A stretch of DNA of 64,000 nt. Source: Thereva unica. Lineage: Eukaryota > Arthropoda > Insecta > Diptera > Therevidae. A program made the translations under genes and the position numbers. The stretch is from contig OX465284.1 of assembly GCA_949987705.1 (NCBI GenBank), forward strand, positions 113,257,163 to 113,321,162. The letters are read 5' to 3'. Positions within the stretch are counted from its first letter, which is position 1. Each line of letters starts with the position of its first letter. Under the pieces are notes generated by a model. That model saw nothing but the letters and a program-made list of their open reading frames with translations. It was not told the origin of the DNA and searched no databases. Shown here in pieces: positions 46,946-58,837 of the stretch.

Positions 46946-47930
46946 TGTTCAGTTCAGTTCAGTTCAATGACACTGCAGCCCAAATCGAGCCTTGGCCTCA
47001 GGGCCGGCGTTTGGTTGTTTTGCGCCCGGTGCCGTAAGCCATATTGCGCCCCCATAATTTCTGTTTATTTTTGATCGAAGTGAAGGACAATGGAAAAAGA
47101 CACAAACACTCTGTGGAATTCATTTAATATATGAACATGAAGGTCCGATAAATCTAAAATTACGCCCCGTCCAATTGCGCCCGGTGCAAATACACTAATT
47201 GCACCTATGAAAGCGCCGCTCCTGCCTTTTCTAATCAGACTTTACTTTGCGATCTTGCTTTGGTACTGAGTTTGCTTGCGCTGTAACTCCATAAAACACT
47301 CTAGCTAATGATGTTTAATGCACTACCAGTACGAATTACAAATCCGTGCCAGCCAAGAAAGGATAGACGATGAAATGAGGCGAACGAAAAGGAATTGAAT
47401 TGACCACACCTTGCCAGAAGACAATTGAAAAAAGGACTGGCACTCTTAATACATTACAATGAAGGCACGCGGACACACATAATTTATTATTTTCGAGATA
47501 TTAAATTTTGTTAACATCTTAATTTCTAAAATTGCGCCCGGTGCAAGTGCACCATTTTCATCTATGAAAGCGCCGCCTCTGCTTGGCCTCCTCCAGTTTT
47601 CTCCTCCAACCTTCTCTCACACTGACTAAAGTCCCCCAATTTCTTATGGCCAACAGGTGTGCAGCGTCTGTATCTACGGCTTCACACCATCTTTTCCTAG
47701 GTCGTCCTGCTGGCCTGTCACCGATTATGATTCCCCTAAACAATATTCTTTACTGCTCTGTTTTCCGGCATCCGTTCTACATGTCCTGCCCATCGTAGTC
47801 TATTTATTTTGACATAGTTGACGATGTTATATCCTTGTAGATTTGGTACAGTTCGTCATTGTATCTGCGTTTATTGGGTCAATAATGCTTCTCTAGATTT
47901 TTCTCTCAAAAGCGCCCAATAAGTTCTCGA
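46946..47930 (-). mobile_element. LINE 3' end (endonuclease-RT type) interrupted by a hAT element
   Basis: The minus strand right of the insertion encodes DRPAGRPRKRWCEAVDTDAA, then HLLAIRNWGTL and GWRRKLEEAK, a typical C-terminal tail of insect endonuclease-reverse transcriptase LINEs. Left of the insertion the same frame resumes as EAKARFGLQCH and a stop (TGA on the minus strand at 46966-46964). A pentameric tail follows, (TTCAG)n on the plus strand at 46949-46965. Without the inserted element and one copy of the duplication the frame is continuous. The 5' part is truncated or decayed beyond ~47930. Confidence 0.85.
46999..47581 (+). mobile_element. Non-autonomous hAT inserted in a LINE, 8-bp target duplication
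   Basis: Flanking CTTGGCCT occurs exactly at 46991-46998 and 47582-47589. The left end is CAGGGCCGGCGTTTGG; the right end's reverse complement is CAGAGGCGGCGCTTTCATAG. Subterminal GCGCCCGGTGCA motifs lie at both ends. An additional internal right-end copy (GCACCTATGAAAGCGCCGCT, then CCTG, 47201-47224) shows internal duplication or a nested relative. No transposase frame. Same family as 57632-58687. Confidence 0.92.
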
Positions 47931-48650
47931 CTTTTTGGGTCGTGCTTGTAAGAAGGCGAAATTCAAGCGAAACCACATCAAACACAACACTTTCACCAGA
48001 AATCACCACAGAAATTCCTAAGCCGAAATCAGAATTGTTTAAAACGAAATAAAAACACACCAACACCACAGACGAAGCAGCTGAATGGCTGAGGTTAGGA
48101 TAGAGACGAGAATTTTTCCAAAACTTTCTAAGCAGAATGTCACACGTTTTCCAGACCATCAAGCACGAACACCTCTTACCAGGTAGTCTTGTCGTGCTAC
48201 TCCACGTACAGATTGTATAAACCACAGCGCGTGTGGATCCTCACACAAAAAAACTGAACATGGCTTTGCACCTATGTCTACCCCCAGGTATGGTCTGTCG
48301 CCTAAATTTAAACTGAAAATCTGTGGAAGATTGTTGATGTAAGTCTGGTGACAAAGGGCTATTAGTGCCATCAATCGAGACGTTAAAACTCTCACTGCCC
48401 CCGATTAGAAGTGGGAAAGGTTGTGGGGGGTGTATATCCGTCTTTTTAAATCTAGAAGTTTTAACTTTAATGGAACGAAGCAGGTGTTGATGTTCGTTCA
48501 TAAACTTCTGCAGGTATAAAAACTAAATCAAAAATGTTGTTCGATAGCTTTACCAGAGTTGTAGCATTTTTTCCCTTCAAATAAGACATCAAAGATTCTA
48601 CGGAGCAGCAAAAATGCCATTAACAATGCTCTCGTTATTGTTTAATGAAA
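47931..48650. other. Unassigned spacer
   Basis: Open frames 47893-48225 and 48159-48501 (minus) have no domain I recognise; part could be decayed 5' sequence of the LINE. Confidence 0.3.
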
Positions 48651-48730
48651 ATATTCTAGTAGGTATTGGGACGGTTGGGCTTGTCAAAAAATGTCATCAT
48701 CAATTCATTTAACAATGTGTTGAAGGTGTT
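48651..48730 (+). repeat. Single copy of the dispersed core repeat
   Basis: ATTCTAGTAGGTATTGGGAC, GGTTGGGCTTGTC, then TGTCATCATCAATTCATTTA. The last part is shared with the copy at 56331-56405 (TGACATCATCAATTAATGTG), extending the family downstream of the core. Confidence 0.65.
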
Positions 48731-48969
48731 GACAAAAAATTACCTAATAGCATTTGAGTGCAACATATTAAGGATTAGTGGAACATCGGGTCGGACGTAG
48801 AACATCATAACAGCCAGACTTATGACGCGATCGTTCTGTCTGTCTGGCGACGTTGAGGTCATTTTCGAGGCGCCTGCCCAAATAAACTAGTTGAATTTAA
48901 GCCGAGCCGAACGGAGGATATTGTTAGCCCGGCTGCAGGCTGAAAGAATCCAATAGAATCCAGGGACGA

Positions 48970-49907
48970 ACATTTACCACCCAGTAGAAATTACTTCTGT
49001 CCTCTCCAAAATCATGGAGACTATAATCAATAGAAAACTTATGAAATATGTAGAATATAGTGCGGCTTTAGACCAAAAAGGTCTACTGGCGATCGCCTTG
49101 TGTGTTGAACCGAGCATCTCAACCAAAACATCCATCTTTTCAGTGAGTTTGGTCTGTTTGATCTAGATATTTCTAAAGCTTTTGGCAGAGTATGGCATCC
49201 TGCTCTGTTGACCAAACTCCAAGCTATTGGTGTAAACTTAGATCTAAGGAACTGGATTGAGAGCTTCTTTTCTGGCAGTTCAATCAAGGTAGTATTGGAT
49301 GGCGTTGAATCCAACCCTTACACCATTTCGTCCGGTGTTCCCCGAGGGCAATACTATCACCCGCACTTTTCTCAGTTTTTGCTCTCAATTTTGCTCTCCC
49401 GCTTCATGACTTCGCCGATAGCGTATATTTCGACCGTAGGCCTGAAAATCGCCTTGGCAGGTGTGGATAAGATTCAAAACTGCGCCATCAAACTCATTGG
49501 TGATAGCACATTTTGCACCTCCATAGCCACCGTAGGACCATACAGCGCTTTTCAAACTCTATCGCTATTACTATAGTGGCAGTTCCACTGAAATAAATAA
49601 CCTCCTGCCTGCACGGCAATATTTTGCCCGATTCTATTTCCGAACTCCGATTTGTGTTCTTATTTACATGTTACTAATATTTTATGTTTGCATGTCTCAG
49701 CTGAGCCACGGCAGTGGTAAATATTTCTCAGCCCTGCTGGGAAGTGTGCCTTCTGTGTTAGAAGGGAAACTCTATATATGTATATATATATGTATATATA
49801 TATGTATGTATGTGTATGCATATATAGATTTTCATGCTTAGCTGAAAAGTGCGCCTTCTGTGCTAGAAGGGTTAACTCTTGCTAAAAAAAAAAAAAAAAA
49901 AAAAAAA
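48970..49907 (+). mobile_element. CR1-like LINE, RT remnant with poly(A) tail
   Basis: Frames with shifts read TSVLSKIMETIINRKLMKYV, then LDISKAFGRVWHPALLTKLQ (RT block with the catalytic-Asp region; the usual DRVWH is GRVWH here), RNWIESFFSGSSIKVVLDG and SGVPRG (49208-49350). The YADD-type box is not visible because sequence jumps to the C-terminal VDKIQNCAIKLIGDSTFCTS at about 49460-49520, so a deletion is likely. STEINNLLPARQ, a 3' untranslated part with a duplicated GCCTTCTGTG(C/T)TAGAAGG block, and a 23-base A run at 49885-49907 follow. It is the plus-strand relative of the fragments at 14085, 43890 and 8690. Confidence 0.85.
49771..49826. repeat. TATATG microsatellite
   Basis: Alternating TATATATATG/TATGTATG tract inside the LINE 3' untranslated region, between the two GCCTTCTGTG blocks. 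Confidence 0.85.
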
Positions 49908-50047
49908 CTCGTACAACATCCTAAAGTTCAAACGTAGGGTTCATCGACATCTTCTCGAGCACCCCCACACTCGCCCAAAGTTTTCTTCCTCTCTTCTATC
50001 TTGAAAACTAAGCTTACTACTGCACATTGCATCATCACCTGAACCAC

Positions 50048-50506
50048 GTTCGATCCACACACATCCGTAACGGCACAGCGGCGATGACTTTCGTGTCAGT
50101 GACTTCCGTGATGAATTTTTCACTGACATTCACACAGCACCAGACATCCGTCTTTTTAGTTTTGAAATTTGGACAGTGATCTCAAGTACATCAGGGAATT
50201 CAGGTCGCACAAAAACAGGTTTGAGTGTATTTCAAATAAACTTTGCCTGACTTTTCTGTTGAATTCTTATAAAATTTTCCTTTGAATTTAAAAAATATTT
50301 GTTTCACGTCCGGGATAAATTCACGGATGCGTGTTTTTCACGGAAGGGTACTGAAGTCGTCGGTGCGCCACTACATTGGATGCCTGGGAGCATGTCGCCC
50401 CTTGTTTGGATGGGATTGTATGTGCCGCTAATTTATTTTCACTGATGCTCCCGATTTTGCACTGAAGTCGCCATGACGTCACGGATATGTGTAGTTCGAC
50501 CTTAAG
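50048..50506 (-). mobile_element. MITE, second copy of the CATATCCGTGACG family
   Basis: In reverse orientation it carries the CGACTTCAGTGCA and GGGAGCATCAGTGAAAA segments of 43479-43806, plus TTCGTGTCAGTGACTTCCGT at the other end. TGAACCAC flanks both sides (50040-50047 and 50507-50514), a candidate 8-bp target duplication. The outermost bases of the two ends differ, so the exact boundary is uncertain. It is ~130 bases longer than the first copy. Confidence 0.72.
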
Positions 50507-50613
50507 TGAACCACATTCAGGTTTCTATTTAGCCGTGATAAAAATGGTCTTGCTCTTCCATTCTTCGTCTTGTTCCTGCTCAAGACCCAGGCGACCTATT
50601 CATCACATAAACA

Positions 50614-50736
50614 GATTGGCGACGCGGCGGTGACGGCTGCCGCCTGCGAAAGAGTTTGGTGATCCGTGTACTTTAAACGTCTTACCAGTCACCGTCGCCG
50701 CCTCCATCAGCTGCGGACGCACCTATCTGTTTGTGC
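50614..50736. mobile_element. Small GC-rich foldback MITE candidate
   Basis: CACATAAACAGATTGGCGAC at the left and the reverse complement GCACAAACAGATAGGTGCGT at the right are inverted repeats. The inside is nearly palindromic (GGCGGTGACGG against GGCGGCGACGGTGACTGG). GC content is far above its surroundings. A CAT at each flank may be a 3-bp duplication. Confidence 0.5.
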
Positions 50737-53454
50737 CATTAGCCGTCCTATTCAACGCTGCTACCCATACTGACCATGCGTATAGCAAGACTGAGCGTCA
50801 AGAATGAGTTCGATGGCTCGGTTCGGTTGGCAAATTGTTTAATTTAGAGAAATTCAACACCATTCAATACTGGCTTGATTAAACAACCAGAAAACACTTC
50901 GCGCCAAGTCGATAACAAAAGTTTATGCTTTTGTCACAGAACAGGATGCCCACTTAAGAAAAAGGATGCTTCGGCGCCATGTTTTTTGAGACCTACATAT
51001 CATTTTCTACTACTTAACGAGTTTCAGGGGCGAGCTTTTTTAGTTATATCTTCTCATCCTTTTTTGTTAAAAGGAAGCCTCAACCATTTATAACTGTCAT
51101 AATCCTTCCAAAACACAAGCTTGAACCAAATAATTTGCATGGACAAACTCCAGAATGTTTTAAATTTAAAAGAACCCTTGAAAATTATAAACTCCTTCCG
51201 ACAAAAAATAAAATACACTGATTAAAGTCCAAAAGAACAATCCTTACTTTTCTCCATTCAGTTCACAGAACAAAAACTTCCGAGACGCAGTTTAAGGCGA
51301 AATCCTTGTCTTGACGTTGTTCAAGTTTTTCTCGTCCATTTTTTTTATTGTTAAAGTTCCAGGTCCAAACTTTAATACGAAACGCTACCGTGCTGTGTAT
51401 AAGTGGCAGAAAGTTGAAGTGCAAGATTTAATTCCATTAAAAGTTCGGACTGAAATCTTTAAGTTCGCCCCGCCTAAAAATAGTCCTGTCTGTGATAGAC
51501 GAGAACTTCGACATGCCGAAACAAAAACCTGGACGAACTTATGGAGGAGCTGCGTCAAACCTTTTCTGTTTTGTTTCTGCCGGAGAGCCTTTATTGATGG
51601 ACACGGCCATTACAGCAGAGAGATTGAACGACATTTCGGGTACGGTATTTAAATTTAACCTTTTTCCCTTTTAGCAACTTTAAAGTAAATATAGTCGCCG
51701 TAAATTGTGGGTAGAAAATGGGACCGTAATGACGACAGCGCACAAGACAGACAGACATAGAGGAAAGGAATTATTTTCACTTGTGTGTTCCGAGATCTTT
51801 CTTCTTTTGTTGATTCGATTAAGGTTAAATATGTGTCACCTGGAGTCCTGTTAATGGCATCTTATCCCCCCCCCCCCTTTATTGAGATTCATGTCCCCTG
51901 CAGGAGATAGTAGTTGATGGCGACAAATCCCCGCCCCGCAGTGATAAAAGCAACAGCTTCGTTCTTAATGCCGAATACCTGTGGGTTTGTCCTGTCGTAG
52001 CAGCAGCACATTTAACTCCGGCAACGGCTCATGATTTATGGATCAGCATTCATGAAGATGACATTCAGGAATAAGCAGGAAGGCCCCAATCAGTTTCGTC
52101 CTTATGTTGGGCTCCTCTATTCTAAATTATATTTATTGCTTGCTCTGCGGCTGGGATACCTTTATGAGTAATAGTTGTGTGTTTGGTAATGTGAAAAGAT
52201 CAGGCACCTTGAATGGTTGGAGCCGTATTTTTTGGTACAAACATTTCTAAAGGTATAATTGTGCACTTATCTCCCACGTAGGATTGGTTTGACTTGGGCT
52301 TAAAAACTTCTTAGCTCCATTATTGTATACAAATAGTAAGGACTTATTCTTATGTATTTTTATGGTAAGATGTAATCAACTAAATTTGCTTTTATTAGGA
52401 TTCTTATACAACCAAATTGTTCCTTGTCTCCCAGACAGTTCTCTCCTTCACTTCTCCCTCTCTTCACTATCTTCCGGCTCGAGCTGCTGAAAGCCCGAAA
52501 GCAGTGAAAGCCCAACTGAGCCAATTCAACCAGCTTAGTACCCATGGTATAATAATACAAGGTAGGCTCATAAGGAAAAGCTTTGGCTTCGTGACGTCAC
52601 TCAGATCTCAGTTCATAAGGGAAAAAGCTTTCCCCTGACTTAACTCAGATCTTTTCTCTAACAAATTGCGTTTAAGCTTTTCAAGATGGCAACAGAGCTT
52701 TTCCTTAAGAGCCAACCTTGAATTATTGTACCATGCTCAGTATCTAGAGCTTATTTTGAACCCTAGGCTGAATCAGAGGCTTAACATCGATGAGAGCGTA
52801 AGGAAGACTTCCCGCAAAAGATTAGTCTTTAACCGACTCTTAGCAGTAATAAGACCAGGGTTGACGTACAGTTTAGCCAAGTGCTGGCTCACTCTTGTAA
52901 AAGAATTTAACAATCCCAGACCATGTAAAATACGAAGAATAACATGACTCGGAGTAACGGAAGCTTTGTGATCAACCCTCACCAAAACACTGCTTCTAAA
53001 TATGCTGCCATCAGGTCTACACATAATTCAACAGATAGTTTGTACGTCCCTGAGGCAACAAGAGGCGGGTTGCTATGTCGGAACCACCTTATACCATGTC
53101 CTCTGAAGATACATATATACTGCTGTTTCTCTAATACTGCCAAGCTAAGTATAGGTCTTACAGCCAATCGAGCCGAAAAGCTTCAAAATCAAGCAATAAA
53201 GACGAACCCAAAGCCAGGAACCTGAGTCTTTCTATTAACGGAAGGATCAGCTGCTTGGACAAGATTTGTAAAACGTCCAAGCTGGCCGAAACCTTTAGAA
53301 ACCAATTGCATGTCATGAAGAAGGATATCACCTTACATTTCCAGATGGAGGTGTTAAGTAGTCGGATATATTTCCGCTCCAACCGCTGCACTCCCGCTCT
53401 TTTCGCAAATGCTGTTAAAAAAAGGGGTCCCCGTTCTGAATCCTTAGACGGAGC
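50737..53454. other. Spacer, no convincing gene
   Basis: Open frames at 51311-51652 and 51492-51674 look compositionally gene-like but match nothing I know. In 53165-53330 a frame reading RAEKLQNQAIKTNPKP followed by INGRISCLDKI resembles the tail of some LINE polyproteins, but not securely. A C-run lies at 51868-51878. Confidence 0.35.
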
Positions 53455-53535
53455 TGGCGCCTTTACCTACCTACCACCATCATTCCCTGGACTATGGGTT
53501 CGATTTCCACCGAGATCAGGCCACTCCCATCTCTT
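53455..53535 (+). repeat. Possible tRNA-derived SINE head
   Basis: ATGGGTTCGATTTCCACCGA is close to a polymerase III B box and is preceded by CATTCCCTGGACT, similar to the …CATTCCAGAGGTCT… body of the other SINEs. The A box is not clear. Confidence 0.4.
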
Positions 53536-56330
53536 CAAACACCATTGAAACCTCTTTGCTTCCCTCCTCTGACGTTGTCTATACCATACCGAATAAATCA
53601 ATTCCAGTTCCTAGTGCCCATCCTAGTGGTTCGTGGTTCGTTTCCACACTGCGGAATCGATATTCGTTTTTCCACTTACCCCACCTTTATAACGTTTTGC
53701 TTTTCTTGTTTCTCTTCTTAATGACGGTTTTCTGATTCATAATAAGCCAAGAAGCTATCGTTCGGTTCGGTTACAGACACTTCAAAACACTGCTTTGGAG
53801 CCACATTCCATTACATCCCCCACTCCACCCCTACAGTAAAAGATATGACAAAATGCGACTCCAAAGCAAATCAACCGCCAATACACTAAAATACTGACCC
53901 ACACAACTCTTACATTGAACGGCACAAATGTTGCTCGTTCCTTAGTAACTCTTTTTCCGGGTGGGTTATTAGCCTTACGCCAACCTTACTAGGAAGGGAC
54001 TAGCCAGATCATATTAGCCTATCATCTCTCATAGGATAGTTACCACTGGCCACTGCTAGGAGGTTATGGCCACACTTCCATCAGGCCGAAATAGTTGCGG
54101 CACGTGCACGTTATGCTACATGTTATTCCCCCTATTCCGCTGATGACTAACCACCCCAGATCAGATTAGCCGAGCAATAAAGAACGAAGTTGGGATCATC
54201 GAAAAAATTTAGTTTTTCAAAGTTGTAGTTCTGGTTTGTCATGTCTTCTGTTCTGTCACAATAGATGTGTTCGATGAATGTTTAAAATGTTCAAAGCAGA
54301 GCAGAGTAGCACATTAGGAAGCAGCTGTTCAGAGCAGAAAGAATCAGAAAACAGCAAAAATCTCAAAGAACATTTTTCGGCTCTAAATTCCGTTTTTAGA
54401 GGTTAGATACGAAGAAGAAGAAATAAGTGAAAATAAAAACTATGCTCTGCCTGTTACTACAAATTTGATGAAGCAGAAAAGATGACAATTCTTAACCCAC
54501 AGCAGGCCCAACGAACATAGAGCAGAGAAATTGAGAGCAGAAAAGAGCTGCCAAAAGGTTTCAATGAATGAAAATTGCAGTCCTCGAGCACACCTAATTT
54601 ATGTCAGCTACTTACTAAAAATATTCCCGCTTTAAAAGCAATTTATCAAAAATACTTCCCTGACTTCAAAAATTAACAAAAGGCAACTTTCAATAATCGT
54701 GCAAATTCCGACAACAATTTTTCTAAATAAATATGTCAAATTTTGCAGAACTACCAACACACAAAAGTAAATAAAAAACAGATGTAGCAGCCCACAGCAT
54801 TATAAAAGCACTGGAATTTCCAATGAGAAGCGTCTTCGATATGGTTTGCGCCCCAGCTATTTTCGGATCACAGATTTTGATGCAAATCTTACCTGGATCA
54901 AGTTGTTGTTGTTGCTTTACTTGATACTTAATGGATCAGGATCAGCAGCTAATGATAGAAGGGTTGAAAGTACAAAAGGGCTTATCTCTCAGCTCTAGCT
55001 TATCCTTTAAAATAAAACACAGGAGCTAATTGTAGTCTCAGCTTTGATAATTTGTCTGGTCAGTCGCCATTCAACTCCCGAATTTATCAATTTTATATAA
55101 AAATTCAACCTATGAAACAGCGTGTGTCATTTATTCTCCTCTGACCACCACATGATGCGCCAGTTTATCCGTTATCATGATCTGCTTCGAACTGACACAA
55201 AATGAATATTTATCGCCCCCAAAGGAATAACCGCAACGAAATTATTTACAGGTATTTATTTGCATAGAACGCTCTCACCAGCTAAGGGACCGCCTCTTAA
55301 GTGTCTGCTCCTATCAACTCGGTTCACATTCAGCAGTTCTCCACTTAGGCCTTTTTTGGAGCCAACCAACAACAACAGAAACGGCAAAAAAAACGTCTTT
55401 AAACTCCTTCAACAGCCTGAGTGGAAAGGAATAAAGCCCCACAGAACCTAATCTCACCTGCGTTAGCCCCCAAAACAGAGAAAAAGCATTTTCATCGTGG
55501 ATACAAGAAGCAGCATTTTTCCATAAAACTCTTGACTTTTTTTCGGTACATCCTGCTCCTTCCACCAGGATCCCCCACAGCCATCCATCGACATGGGGGT
55601 GGGGATTTGTTATTTTCAGTGACGTTGCGTTGTTGTACTATGTTCTGTGTTCTAATTCGGGCCCCACCACCGCCCCACCAGCGCACCTTCGTAATCTTTT
55701 ATGGGAACTTTCGCTCAGCGAAGGTAAACACAATTTAGTTGCATTAAATCAATTTAAGTTTCCACTTTTCCTGGGAAATGCAGCAGATATTTTCTTAAGA
55801 ATTTCACTAAAATGTTTTAAGTGTTTCAGGATGGAGAAAGGATTCGAGCCAGGATGAACTTTAATAGCCCTTATCATTTCGCGTTCTACCAGTCAGAAAA
55901 GAATATGCTGAGGTAAATTGAGTTGGTAAGTGCATTTCTTTAAAAGGATTCTTGCTGAATTTTGCTTTTCATATTTTCAAATTTCTATCCACGTTTGCGA
56001 AATTAGCTGGAAACTTCACATCTTTTTTCGTTGTAACGTAATTGCAAAAAAAATTATTCTAATGAGAAAAAAATACGTACGTTGCCTCCTTGAAAATCTT
56101 TTGATAACATTCGGAATTGCCAAATATGAGTATAGATCAAAACCGTTCCTGTAGCAGCTGAATTAAAAATCCATTTTTGTACTAGTACAATCATAATGTT
56201 GTAAAAGATTCTACATATAAAGATGCAAGCTGTGCAGTATTGTAATTGTATCTACCAAATAAAGCATTTTCACATTGATCTTTCTTGATAATTTCCTCGA
56301 ATTAAAACATTACTCGAACTTCAAACATGA
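53536..56330. other. Spacer, no convincing gene
   Basis: Overlapping frames on both strands at 55260-55740 have no recognised domain. Nothing else identified. Confidence 0.35.
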
Positions 56331-56405
56331 AAGTAGGTATTCGGACGATTGGACATGGGAACCAAAATGACATCATCAATTAATGTGATTTACCACTGTG
56401 TTGTT
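56331..56405 (+). repeat. Single copy of the dispersed core repeat
   Basis: AAGTAGGTATTCGGACGATT, GGACATGGGAACC, then TGACATCATCAATTAATGTG; shares its downstream part with 48651-48730. Confidence 0.6.
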
Positions 56406-56569
56406 GTTGTTTATTTCTCGACAGTAGAATTCTCAATCTAGCTGCAGGTTTCCAATTGGTCAGCATCCTGCTATGATCGACCCAATACAACGTCACGAGA
56501 TCTCTGTTTATCTCTGCTTGTTGTAAATTCGTAGTAAATAAGTAAGAAAGCAAGTTTCCGATTCATTAC

Positions 56570-57560
56570 ACAAGATATTACATCCAGGTATCAGGGCAAG
56601 CCGAAAGCTAATCGCGACACGATACTTTTGGCCTCAGATTAACATGAGTGTAAGAAATTGGGCAAAAACATGCATTTCTTGTCAGAAATCCAAAGTTACT
56701 CGCCATACTCAATCACCTATTGGCCACTTCCAAGTACCCAAAGAACGTTTTAAAGAGTCCATATGGGCTTGGTAGGCCCTCTTCCTTCGTCAAAAGAACA
56801 TTCGTTTATTCTTACGATAGTGGGTCGTTACAACGAAGGTGCGAAGCATATCCATTAAAAAATATGGAGTACAAAACGATGGCCTTGGTTTTTATCAACG
56901 AATATGTATCGAGATTTGGAGTACCTAAAATTATTGTCACAGATCAAGGAAGACAATTTCAAAGCCACCAATTCAACCAGGTTACAAAGTTCTTGGGAGT
57001 CCATAGGATGAACGATTGCGTACCACCCTCAATCGAATGGGATGGTTGAGAAGTTTCATCGACAGCTAAAATAACCAAGAAGAGCTAGAGAAAATACAGC
57101 GGCTAAGTACGCAGATCTACCTCCGATTTTACTCGGAATACGAAACACCACAAAAGAAGATATTAAAAGCACTCCAGCGGAATTGGTGTAAGGCCAACAG
57201 TTAAAATCTCCCAGTAAACATTTCGTAGGATCCGCACTGGAGAGTCCAAAAGCGAGCCAACACACATTGCGGACAGACTAAGGAAAAATTTCAATTATCT
57301 TCGGGCAACTCAAACACGGCCATCATCCCAAGCAAAGTTTTTTATCCTAAAATCCTTATACACTTGCGATAGTCTTCTTAAGAGGGGGCAGCATTAGACC
57401 AGGTTTAAATGGCCCTAACGAAAGGCGTTGACTAAAAGATTGCGAAAACAATATGCTCTCGACATTAAAGGAAAACCAATATCTGCATCCATAGACCGAC
57501 TGAAACCATGCATCACTATGCCAGAACCTCTGGCCCAAAGAAATCAGTAAGATTTAGATA
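56570..57560 (+). pseudogene. Ty3-type retrotransposon integrase remnant
   Basis: With shifts the plus strand shows HPGIRASRKLIATRYFWPQI followed by CISCQK, the His-His-Cys-Cys zinc-binding N-terminus of a retrotransposon integrase (56580-56700). The core follows: FINEYVSRFGVPKIIVTDQG and RQFQS near 56890-56965 hold a catalytic Asp. Later, NICIHRPTETMHHY-like residues (about 57475-57520) fit the C-terminal part of Ty3-type elements, where I expect SVSIDRLKP. The protein would join element DNA to the host chromosome. Stops and frameshifts break it throughout and neither LTRs nor gag were found, so it is a decayed pol fragment. Confidence 0.8.
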
Positions 57561-57631
57561 ACAACAATAAACGACGTTTCCACTGAAGGGAAGCTCTGTA
57601 ATGACATCGAACGAAGTTCCGTCCTAAACAG

Positions 57632-58687
57632 CAGGGGCAGCGCTTAGGTTTCTTTCGCCCGGTGCACTATGCCATATTGCGCCCTAAACTGGTCATTTTT
57701 TAACGTCGTGAAGGGTTAAAAGATTTCATAAGAAGTTTCACAAAGGTCAACATCAAGCCAATAAAAATCTGCTCAAAAAGTCGTGTGCGGAGAAGAGAGT
57801 AGGAGAGGACGATGAGGTGGGCCCTTTGGTCTACGCTTTCTCATCACATAATTTCCAGTTGTCCAAGATAAATCTTTTTCGAGAATTGCCGAAGTGAAGG
57901 TTTATCTGGACAGGCTTCATATTATCCCATAGCATCAGTCACGTGGCTGTGACCGAGTCCATGCAAGTCCTGGCCAGCAACCTCGGGCGCGCAGCAAGTC
58001 CTAGGAACCTTGGCTTTTCTGAGCCCTGTCTCGACTATTGCCGCCAGAAAACTACTTTGCACGGCAATTATAGTTTTTCCGCAAGCACGCCTATTCTGAC
58101 ACTCTACCATTTCGCAGAAGGTTTGCTTTGGAGCCGTTCTGCATCGGACTTCTTTTCTGAAGGCTTTTCAAACCGTATGTGTGGAAGCTTCAATCTTTTC
58201 GTCGGGTTATTGTGGCCTGGATCTAAGCCTTTTCTTTTTAAGGATATTGATATCCCTCTTCTGTTCAAGGACCACGCGGACCCGGGAGTAGCGAGCTTCC
58301 AAAAATCGTCTAAAACGATTTCGCGCTGCACCACCTGTCTTCTTATAGCAGATGTTTTTTTCGGTTCGCCTCCCTGATGGAGAAGAAGGTACTTTAAGGA
58401 GATTTTCTTCTAATAAAGAAGTGATCTCATGATACTCCACCATTTTGGCGCCCCTTGTCATCTGGCGCCTAGAGCGACCGCTCCTCTCGCTCTACCCTAG
58501 GGCCGGCGGGCGCTGGAAAGTACAGTACAGTACAATTATGTAATTTCTTGCGCCAGTGAGAACACTATTCATTATTTTATTTTTTTTTAACTTTTAAGTT
58601 TTTTAATTCTTAATTTCTGAAACTGCGCCCCGACAAATTGCGCCCGGTGCAAGTGCACCATTCGCACCTATGAAAGCTCCGCCCCTG
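57632..58687. mobile_element. Complete non-autonomous hAT element, 8-bp target duplication
   Basis: CTAAACAG flanks it exactly (57624-57631 and 58688-58695). The left end is CAGGGGCAGCGCTTAGG; the right end's reverse complement is CAGGGGCGGAGCTTTCATAG. Subterminal CGCCCGGTGCAC motifs occur at both ends and ATATTGCGCCC/AATTGCGCCC follow. The 8-bp duplication and CAGGGGC termini are hAT features. The inside (1,056 bases in total) has open frames at 57943-58377 and 58104-58461 on opposite strands with no transposase motif, so it depends on an enzyme from elsewhere. Confidence 0.93.
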
Positions 58688-58837
58688 CTAAACAGCTCCT
58701 TATCACCACTCTTATCACCACACCAAGAGGTGAAAATACGTTATCCCGACTAGAATGAACAGCAGCGATCGTAAGTGAGCTAGTTCTATACAAAATTCGT
58801 TGCTTGCCAGTTTGCTTGTTAGGAGCTTGTTGGATGA

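Noticed and set aside
51311..51674. Two overlapping plus frames with gene-like composition
   Set aside because: The frames differ by a shift, neither has a known motif, and no splice signals place them in a gene model. Possibly an unrecognised transposon fragment.
57943..58461. Open frames of 144 and 84 codons inside the hAT element
   Set aside because: They overlap on opposite strands and show no hAT dimerisation or zinc-finger motif, so treated as chance frames in a non-autonomous element.
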